Assembly (NCBI GenBank): GCA_905479905.1
Contig: CAJQOK010000310.1
Location: forward strand, 1-12,075
DNA length: 12,075 nt
Reading direction: 5' to 3'
From: an uncultured Aliterella sp.
Lineage (GTDB): Bacteria > Cyanobacteriota > Cyanobacteriia > Cyanobacteriales > Chroococcidiopsidaceae
Shown: positions 6,588 to 12,075 of the stretch, piece after piece
How positions within the stretch are numbered: position 1 is the first letter of the stretch
Layout: the number at the start of each line of letters is the position of its first letter
Translations under genes and position numbers: made by a program
The notes under the pieces: model-generated
What the model saw: only the letters and a program-made list of their open reading frames with translations
Told to the model about the DNA's origin: nothing
Databases searched by the model: none

Positions 6588-8909
6588 ATGACAACTATCG
6601 ATTTTCTCAGCCATCTTAACCCCAGCCAACGCCAAGCAGTTGAGCATTATTGTGGTGCTTTATTAGTAGTTGCGGGGGCGGGTTCTGGCAAAACTAGAGC
6701 GCTTACTTATCGAATTTCTAACTTAATTTTAAAGCATCGAGTAGATCCCGAAAATATCTTAGCAGTTACTTTTACTAACAAAGCTGCACGGGAAATGAAA
6801 GATCGCATTCAAAAGTTATTTGCCGAACAATTAGCTATTACTAACTATGGTAAGCCTTTAGAGCAGTTGCCACCAGTCCAACAAGTTCAATTGCGATCGC
6901 ACGTTTATAAAGAATACATCAAAGACCTTTGGGTGGGAACGTTTCACAGCCTTTTGTCTCGCATTTTGCGTTACGACATTGAAAAGTACCAAGACGAAAA
7001 AGGGCGTAAATGGAATCGTAATTTCTCTATCTTTGATGAATCTGACGCTCAAGGATTGGTTAAAGAAATTGTTGTTAGAAAGCTAAACTTAGACGATAAA
7101 AAGTTTGAGCCGCGTTCGGTTCGTTATGCAATTAGTAATGCCAAAAATCAAGGAATTACACCGCAAGATTTTGAACAAGATCAGCCAAATTATCGTGGGC
7201 GAGTAATTGCAGAAGTTTACAGTCACTATCAAGATAAATTAGCTGAAAATAATGCTTTAGATTTTGACGATTTGATATTAATCCCAGTTAAATTATTTGA
7301 ACAAAACGAGCAAGTATTAAATTATTGGCACAGAAAGTTTAAGCATATTTTAGTAGATGAGTATCAAGATACAAATAGGATTCAATACGATCTAATTCGA
7401 TTACTTGTAACGAATGGAGAAATGACTAAAAGTGAATGGAATTGGCAAAACCGCTCGGTTTTTGTAGTAGGTGATGCCGATCAATCTATATATAGTTTCC
7501 GGATGGCAGACTTTACAATTTTGCTAGAGTTTCAAAACAACTTTGGCGACGGTTTGCCCGATGATGATACGCGCACAATGGTTAAGTTAGAAGAAAATTA
7601 TCGTTCTACAGACAACATTTTAGAAGCGGCTAATGAGCTAATTTCAAATAATACCCAACGGATTGATAAAGTTCTTAAACCGACTAGAGGCGCTGGAGAA
7701 CAAATTTATATTTATAGAGCCGAAGATGAAACTGTTGAGGCTGATTTTGTCGTCAATCAAATTCGTAACCTAGAAAGTAAAACCTCAGATATACACTGGG
7801 GTAGTTTTGCTATTTTATACAGAACTAACGCGCAATCTCGCCCTTTTGAAGAATTGTTAGTAAGGCGGGGTATACCTTATACAATTGTTGGTGGTTTAAA
7901 GTTCTATGATCGCAAAGAGATTAAAGATATATTAGGATACTTGAGAGCGATCGCAAATCCAGCAGATACAGTAAGTTTATTGCGTGTAATCAATACACCC
8001 CGGCGCGGAATTGGCAAAGCAACTATAGATAATCTTGTCAAAGCTTCCCAAGAATTAGGTTTACCATTATGGGAAATATTGAGCGATGAAACTTCTGTAA
8101 ATACTTTAGCCGGACGTTCTGCTAAAGGCGTTAATAATTTTGCGCGGATAATTAGCACTTGGCAAGAACAGGTAGATACGGCAACACCATCGGAGATTGT
8201 GCAAGGTGTTTTAGAAGAATCGGGTTATGTTAAAGACTTGCAAAGTCAAGGTACAGATGAAAGTTTAGAACGCTTGCAAAACGTCCAAGAACTTTATAAC
8301 GCCGTACTGCAATTTGAAGAAGAAACCGAAGAACCAAACCTTGGATCTTTTCTAGCAAGTACAGCTTTAACTTCGGATTTGGATAACTTAAAAGAAGGTC
8401 AAACCGCCGTTTCTTTACTAACCTTACACGCCTCGAAAGGTTTAGAATTTCCGGTAGTATTTTTAGTAGGACTAGAACAAGGTTTATTTCCTAATTTCCG
8501 GTCGTTAAACGATCCGGCATCTTTGGAAGAAGAACGGCGTTTATGTTACGTTGGTATAACTCGCGCCGAAGAAAGATTATACATTTCTCACGCCCGTGAA
8601 CGTCGCTTGTATGGTAATCGTGAAAGCGCCATGCCATCGCAATTTTTAGCAGAGTTACCAGAAGAATTGTTAGCCGCAAGACAGCAAACGCGGGTTGCAA
8701 CTAAACCCCCAGCGAGTGCGCGTACTACAGTTTCTACTAATCAAAGTTGGCAAGTAGGCGATCGCATTTTACACCGAAGTTTTGGAATTGGCGAAATTAC
8801 CCACATTTTAGGTTCTGGGAACAAGATATCATTAGCGATCGCTTTTCCTAGTCTTAATCAAAAAAAGATCATCGATCCGAGAATTGCTCAATTAGAAAAA
8901 GTAGATTAG
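6588..8909 (+). CDS. pcrA: PcrA/UvrD-type superfamily 1A DNA helicase
   Basis: ATP-driven 3'-5' DNA helicase used in nucleotide excision repair, removal of blocked RNA polymerase and replication restart. All core motifs are intact in the 773-residue protein: Q-motif LNPSQRQAV (10-18), Walker A AGAGSGKT (29-36), motif Ia TFTNKAAREM (61-70), Walker B DEYQDT (257-262), motif III GDADQSIYSFR (295-305), motif IV LEENYRST, motif V TLHASKGLEF (612-621) and motif VI YVGITRAEERLY (654-665). The last 55 or so residues (SWQVGDRILHRSFGIGEI...) form the Tudor-like PcrA/UvrD tail that binds RNA polymerase. Between motifs Ia and Ib, about 30 extra residues (roughly 79-112) are present compared with Bacillus PcrA. 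The stop codon abuts that of the convergent Uma2 gene with no base between. No strong ribosome binding site is seen. Confidence 0.96.
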   Translation: MTTIDFLSHLNPSQRQAVEHYCGALLVVAGAGSGKTRALTYRISNLILKHRVDPENILAVTFTNKAAREMKDRIQKLFAEQLAITNYGKPLEQLPPVQQVQLRSHVYKEYIKDLWVGTFHSLLSRILRYDIEKYQDEKGRKWNRNFSIFDESDAQGLVKEIVVRKLNLDDKKFEPRSVRYAISNAKNQGITPQDFEQDQPNYRGRVIAEVYSHYQDKLAENNALDFDDLILIPVKLFEQNEQVLNYWHRKFKHILVDEYQDTNRIQYDLIRLLVTNGEMTKSEWNWQNRSVFVVGDADQSIYSFRMADFTILLEFQNNFGDGLPDDDTRTMVKLEENYRSTDNILEAANELISNNTQRIDKVLKPTRGAGEQIYIYRAEDETVEADFVVNQIRNLESKTSDIHWGSFAILYRTNAQSRPFEELLVRRGIPYTIVGGLKFYDRKEIKDILGYLRAIANPADTVSLLRVINTPRRGIGKATIDNLVKASQELGLPLWEILSDETSVNTLAGRSAKGVNNFARIISTWQEQVDTATPSEIVQGVLEESGYVKDLQSQGTDESLERLQNVQELYNAVLQFEEETEEPNLGSFLASTALTSDLDNLKEGQTAVSLLTLHASKGLEFPVVFLVGLEQGLFPNFRSLNDPASLEEERRLCYVGITRAEERLYISHARERRLYGNRESAMPSQFLAELPEELLAARQQTRVATKPPASARTTVSTNQSWQVGDRILHRSFGIGEITHILGSGNKISLAIAFPSLNQKKIIDPRIAQLEKVD

Positions 8910-9512
8910 TTACCAGATTTTCGCCATTTGGAGCATGAATCCCGGTAATATGCGATCGCCGCTTACAGATTCAGGATTATCTAAAATTTCTGCTTCTTGG
9001 TTAGGACGGTAAATATAAACTTTACGGTTTTGGCGATCGATTAACCATCCTAATAATGCACCATTTGCGATATATTCTTGCATTTTGGCTTGTAAGCTTT
9101 TTAAAGTATCGCTTTTAGAACGTAACTCAATTACAAAATCTGGACAAATTGGGGCAAAAGAGGCTTTTTGCTGTTCTGTTAAAGCATTCCAGCGTTCTAG
9201 CTTAATCCATGAGGTATCGGGAGCGCGGATTGCGCCATTAGGTAAAGTAAAGCCTGCACTAGAGTCAAAAGCTTCACCTGTGCCATCTCTATCTGCCCAG
9301 TATCCAACTTGCTGACCAATTTTAAGATTACGATTACCTGTATCTGAAAAGGCTGGAGGCATAACAATTACTTCTCCATTAGCGGTACGCTCAATGCGTA
9401 AATCTCGATTTAATTGACAAAATTCATAAAACTGCTCCGTTGTCATCGATTCGCTGTCAGGAAGATTTACTGATAGCAAAGTGCTTTCATTTTGAATTAG
9501 TAATGTAGTCAT
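8910..9512 (-). CDS. Uma2/DUF820-family putative endonuclease, copy 1
   Basis: Member of the Uma2 (DUF820) family, which has a PD-(D/E)XK nuclease fold and is greatly expanded in cyanobacteria; the biological role is unknown. From the ATG at 9512 the protein has 200 residues. Expected elements are present: ERTANGEVIVMPP (41-53), APD with the first active-site acid D99, PDFVIEL with E129, and a lysine in the following helix, KMQEYIANG (K143), then GWLIDRQNRKVYIYRP (155-170), which is the usual closing strand pair. An upstream ATG at 9575 would add 21 residues (with three cysteines), but these do not resemble the family N-terminus. Its stop codon touches that of the helicase gene. It is divergent from a second Uma2 gene across 98 bp. 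Confidence 0.9.
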   Translation of the reverse strand: MTTLLIQNESTLLSVNLPDSESMTTEQFYEFCQLNRDLRIERTANGEVIVMPPAFSDTGNRNLKIGQQVGYWADRDGTGEAFDSSAGFTLPNGAIRAPDTSWIKLERWNALTEQQKASFAPICPDFVIELRSKSDTLKSLQAKMQEYIANGALLGWLIDRQNRKVYIYRPNQEAEILDNPESVSGDRILPGFMLQMAKIW

Positions 9513-9610
9513 ATATCTACAGCAAGTACAAACTACTTTGAGTGTATCTGTTTTTAATTTAAGTAAAATAAGCAATTATTACGGTGTATGTGCTAGTAAG
9601 CAAGAATGCC

Positions 9611-10240
9611 ATGTTTGCGATCGTTTCACCTGAAAAAATCCACTTACCGTCTGGAAGCTTGTTGCGAATGCCTGCAACTTGGGAAAACTACCAAAACTTA
9701 TGCCAGCAACGCGGCGACAACTCTATTCCTCGCATCAAGTATCGTAATGGAGAAGTTTTACTAATGTCTCCACTGCCCAAACATGGACGAGATGCTAGTC
9801 TCATTGCCGATATTATCAAAGTCTTACTTGACCACAACAAACTTGAATATGACTCTTTTACACCCGTAACAATGGAACTTCCAGCAGAAAGTGGCATTGA
9901 GCCAGACTACTGCTTTTATATTGACAACTGGGAAGCATCATCGGGCAAAGAGCGGATTGATTGGAGCATCGATCCTCCCCCAGATTTAGTGCTGGAAATT
10001 GATGTCACAAGTTACACAGAGATAAATGATTATTTACCTTATCGAGTTCCCGAAGTTTGGCTATTTCGGAGAGATAGGTTAATTATTTATCAGTTACAAG
10101 AAACCGAGTATTTGCGCTGCTCTCACAGTCGATATTTCTGTGAGATCGATATTCAAGAATTAGTTATTAAGTACAAACAAATTGCCTACGATCGCAATAC
10201 GAGTACGGCAATTTGTCAATTGAGGCAAGAATTAGACTGA
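9611..10240 (+). CDS. Uma2/DUF820-family putative endonuclease, copy 2, lacks usual lysine
   Basis: Second Uma2 (DUF820) protein, of a different subtype from its neighbour. From the ATG at 9611 it has 209 residues and begins MFAIVSPEKIHLPSGSLLRMP, the N-terminus common in cyanobacterial members; GTG codons at 9584 and 9590 in frame would add up to nine residues. It has NGEVLLMSP (46-54), EPD with D99, and PDLVLEID with E129, so both acids are kept. The next helix reads YTEINDYLPYRVPEVW (135-150): the PEVW ending is standard, but the lysine usually found about ten residues after the glutamate is absent and the segment looks about two residues short. No lysine occurs between residues 114 and 186. 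Catalysis may be lost or changed. The stop codon lies 2 bp from that of the convergent kinase gene. Confidence 0.88.
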   Translation: MFAIVSPEKIHLPSGSLLRMPATWENYQNLCQQRGDNSIPRIKYRNGEVLLMSPLPKHGRDASLIADIIKVLLDHNKLEYDSFTPVTMELPAESGIEPDYCFYIDNWEASSGKERIDWSIDPPPDLVLEIDVTSYTEINDYLPYRVPEVWLFRRDRLIIYQLQETEYLRCSHSRYFCEIDIQELVIKYKQIAYDRNTSTAICQLRQELD

Positions 10241-10242
10241 CA

Positions 10243-11487
10243 CTAATTATTTTTTGCTAACAATGCTGTACCGTAAGCGGCGGCGGTATGGATGGGAGAA
10301 AGCATTGGTACTTGTAAATAAAATCCGCGTATTCTCGTCCAAACACTATTTTTTGCCCCACCACCCGCCGTATAAACGCAAGTTAATTTATCTGCGCCTA
10401 ATTGCTGCAATAGTTCATAGCCTTTAGCTTCAATTCGAGCAATACCTTCAAGTAAGCCATGCAAAAACTCTACATCGCTATCTGGGCGAGGTTCTAGACG
10501 TGGTGGGAGTAAAGGATCGTTGATGGGAAAGCGATCGCCCATTTTCAATAATGGATAATAATCAAGGTTACTTGTATGTGCCTCTATTTGGCTACTGAAG
10601 CTTGTTAACTCTGCATCCGTGAAAAAATGCCTTAGCACCGCGCCACCCGTATTAGAAGCGCCGCCCGTTAGCCACAAATCCCCCAAACGATGGCTATAAA
10701 TTCCCAACTCTGCATTTTCTACGCGAGTACGGCTTAATAGTTTAAGTACCAGCGTAGAGCCTAAAGAAGTCACCGCTTCCCCAGGTTTTTTAGCGCCACT
10801 AGCCAAAAATGCCGCAATACTATCGGTTGTACCTGCACAAATTAAACAATCGTTCCGCAACCCTAAAGTTTGATTAATGGCTGGCGTAACTTCTCCTATG
10901 GGCTTACCAGGTGCTAAAACTTGAGGCAATAACGGCATTACAGCTAAATTCGTTAACCAAGCGGGATATGCTAACTTTTCTACGTCATAACCCAGCTTTA
11001 AAGCGTTGTGATAGTCGCTAATTCCTAATTTGCCGTGCAATAAATAAGCCAAATAATCAGCTTGATGAAGTAAATATCGCCCTTGGTTGAAAAAGGGTTG
11101 TTTGCTCATCCACAGCAGTTTAGCGAGGCTAGAAGTGGCGCTGAGGACAATATTATTAGCAGGTGCGATCGCCTGCAATTTTTCTAATACCTCCACTCCT
11201 CGCCCATCGTTGTACAACAAAGGTGTATTTAGAACATTTCCTAACTGATCGCAGAGCATTACAGTGGAAGAAGTACCATTAATGGCGATCGCCTTAATTT
11301 CGGCGCGTAATTCTCTAGGTAGCCGTGCAATTAGGTTAAATAAAGCTTTTTGCCACATAGCCGCCCAATATTCCGGCGCTACTAGCTTAAATTGCTGTTC
11401 AACTTCTGCCCTAATAATACTGTTTTCATCAACAATAACGGCTCTTGCGCCTGATGTTCCGAAGTCTATACCCAAGTAAAAATTCAT
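10243..11487 (-). CDS. FGGY-family carbohydrate kinase, probable D-ribulose/xylulose kinase type
   Basis: ATP-dependent sugar kinase of the FGGY family. The 414-residue protein has the N-terminal phosphate-binding loop GIDFGTSGAR (6-15) with D8 and T11, the first-domain stretch IAINGTSSTVMLCD (67-80), the sugar-site aspartate in CAGTTDSIAAFLASGA (D222), and the C-terminal ATP-site segments LTGGASNTGGAVLRHFF and YTAGGGAKNSVW. It is clearly shorter than the roughly 500-residue glycerol and xylulose kinases. The size and the D8/T11/D222 layout match the cyanobacterial and plant-plastid subgroup whose Synechococcus elongatus member was reported to phosphorylate D-ribulose. Substrate is therefore inferred, not shown. 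It is divergent from psaM across 106 bp. The ATG at 11487 gives a normal family N-terminus. No strong Shine-Dalgarno is visible. Confidence 0.9.
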   Translation of the reverse strand: MNFYLGIDFGTSGARAVIVDENSIIRAEVEQQFKLVAPEYWAAMWQKALFNLIARLPRELRAEIKAIAINGTSSTVMLCDQLGNVLNTPLLYNDGRGVEVLEKLQAIAPANNIVLSATSSLAKLLWMSKQPFFNQGRYLLHQADYLAYLLHGKLGISDYHNALKLGYDVEKLAYPAWLTNLAVMPLLPQVLAPGKPIGEVTPAINQTLGLRNDCLICAGTTDSIAAFLASGAKKPGEAVTSLGSTLVLKLLSRTRVENAELGIYSHRLGDLWLTGGASNTGGAVLRHFFTDAELTSFSSQIEAHTSNLDYYPLLKMGDRFPINDPLLPPRLEPRPDSDVEFLHGLLEGIARIEAKGYELLQQLGADKLTCVYTAGGGAKNSVWTRIRGFYLQVPMLSPIHTAAAYGTALLAKNN

Positions 11488-11580
11488 TTAGTGTTTCAAC
11501 TTGTTACAAAATATTCCTCTACTTAGGAAATGTAGCCGAAAGTAGGGAACGATCTATAAAAGTGAAATCCGTTCATATGC

Positions 11581-11585
11581 GAGGG
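11581..11585 (+). promoter_or_regulatory. Ribosome binding site of psaM
   Basis: GAGGG ends 8 bases before the psaM ATG. It is the best-placed Shine-Dalgarno sequence in the window and fixes the start of a gene too short for ordinary ORF calling. A TATAAA at 11555-11560 might be its -10 box, but no matching -35 is seen. Confidence 0.7.
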
Positions 11586-11593
11586 TTTAAACC

Positions 11594-11692
11594 ATGTCTT
11601 CTTTATCCGACATTCAAATCTATGCAGCGCTACTTGTTGCATTAATTCCCGGCGTTTTGGCTTTGCGCCTGTCAACAGAACTTTATAAGTAA
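11594..11692 (+). CDS. psaM: PsaM, photosystem I reaction centre subunit XII
   Basis: One-helix membrane subunit of photosystem I, located in the thylakoid membrane where it helps hold PSI trimers and pigments. The gene has only 32 sense codons. The product has a short polar start (MSSLSDIQIY), one hydrophobic helix (about 8-25, AALLVALIPGVLALRL) and the very conserved end LSTELYK, all as in known PsaM, and the length matches the family (about 30-32). GAGGG precedes the ATG at 8 bases, and a strong hairpin lies 36 bases after the stop, so it looks like a single-gene transcript. Longer overlapping reading frames on both strands here lack any family features and should be ignored. Confidence 0.95.
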   Translation: MSSLSDIQIYAALLVALIPGVLALRLSTELYK

Positions 11693-11728
11693 AGTTGTGC
11701 TTGGACAATTAAACTAGAAGCGATTTTT

Positions 11729-11773
11729 AAGGTTAAGGGCAAAATGGTTAAACTATTGCCCTTAACCTTTAAC
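11729..11773 (+). terminator. Probable terminator hairpin of psaM
   Basis: A perfect 14-bp inverted repeat (11729-11742 with 11756-11769, arms AAGGTTAAGGGCAA/TTGCCCTTAACCTT) encloses a 13-base loop. It lies between psaM and the guanine deaminase gene. The bases after it (TAACTAATTTTAAA) are only moderately T-rich, so it may stop transcription or stabilise the 3' end of the psaM message. It ends 17 bases before the deaminase ATG. Confidence 0.65.
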
Positions 11774-11786
11774 TAATTTTAAATCC

Positions 11787-12075
11787 ATGTCAGCCCAACT
11801 AAAAGCTTTTCGTTGCTCCTTTTTAGACTTTATAGACGATCCGTTTTATACAAGCGAACTAGAGAGCGTTCGTTATATTGTGGATGGTTTATTAGTTATC
11901 GAAAATGGTTTAGTCAAAGAACTAGGAGATTATGCGAGTTTACAAGCTAAATATGTGGGAATTGAGATAGTTTCCTATCCTGGAATGCTGATTATGCCAG
12001 GGTTTATTGATACGCATATTCATTTTCCCCAAACTGAGGCGATCGCATCCTACGGCGAACAACTGCTGGAATGGT
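11787..12075 (+). CDS. guaD: Guanine deaminase, N-terminal part (runs off right edge)
   Basis: Amidohydrolase that converts guanine to xanthine and ammonia in purine salvage or nitrogen recovery; cytosolic. The first 96 codons are visible. After a beta-rich start (SFLDFIDDP, VDGLLVIENGLVKELGDY) comes PGMLIMPGFIDTHIHF with the metal-binding pair H77 and H79, then PQTEAIASYGEQLLEW. The block from DTHIHFPQ to GEQLLEW is the guanine deaminase signature and separates it from other amidohydrolases such as cytosine deaminase or chlorohydrolases. The ATG at 11787 gives the usual N-terminus; there is no strong Shine-Dalgarno. It lies just after the psaM hairpin, so it needs its own promoter or read-through. 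The catalytic C-terminal part lies outside the window. Confidence 0.92.
   Translation, partial: MSAQLKAFRCSFLDFIDDPFYTSELESVRYIVDGLLVIENGLVKELGDYASLQAKYVGIEIVSYPGMLIMPGFIDTHIHFPQTEAIASYGEQLLEW

Noticed and set aside
9513..9575. 21-residue N-terminal extension of Uma2 copy 1
   Set aside because: The added residues (MLILLKLKTDTLKVVCTCCRY) do not resemble Uma2 N-termini; the ATG at 9512 gives a typical start.
11445..11708. Longer overlapping frames on both strands around psaM
   Set aside because: They show no family features, and the plus frame includes the kinase 5' end read in antisense; the 32-codon psaM explains the region.

Overview
The window is cyanobacterial chromosome. The evidence is a psaM gene for a photosystem I subunit, a cyanobacterial-type pilMNO(Q) type IV pilus locus with no pilP and with an AMIN domain at the N-terminus of PilQ, two Uma2/DUF820 genes, and about 14 copies of the HIP1 octamer GCGATCGC where chance predicts fewer than one. 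Base composition is moderately AT-rich. I cannot name the genus from the sequence alone.

Layout. Positions 1-3482 hold the pilus block on the minus strand. Reading from right to left, pilM, pilN and pilO overlap at their ends and finish at a clear intrinsic terminator. After a gene-free AT-rich gap of about 400 bp comes the 5' part of pilQ, which runs off the left edge. A short divergent gap separates pilM from a plus-strand run: an orphan sugar-type ABC lipoprotein (3607-4929), a DUF1232 membrane protein (5020-5403), a CAX-family Ca2+/H+ exchanger (5442-6533) and a PcrA/UvrD helicase (6588-8909). Then come two divergent Uma2-family genes (8910-9512 minus, 9611-10240 plus). They are packed against their neighbours with 0 and 2 bp between convergent stop codons. 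A minus-strand FGGY pentulose-type kinase (10243-11487) is followed by psaM (11594-11692, only 32 codons, plus strand), a strong hairpin, and the 5' end of a guanine deaminase gene running off the right edge.

Function. PilM, PilN, PilO and PilQ form the alignment platform and outer-membrane secretin of the type IV pilus (motility, DNA uptake). The remaining genes are mostly unrelated housekeeping functions: ion transport, DNA repair helicase, sugar phosphorylation, photosystem I and purine salvage. There is no phage, insertion sequence, CRISPR array, tRNA or rRNA. I found no convincing new multi-gene system. The most notable points are the terminator splitting pilMNO from pilQ, a possible two-state hairpin with a U-tract in the pilQ upstream gap, a GNRA-loop hairpin holding the likely ribosome binding site of the DUF1232 gene, and a Uma2 copy that lacks the usual active-site lysine.
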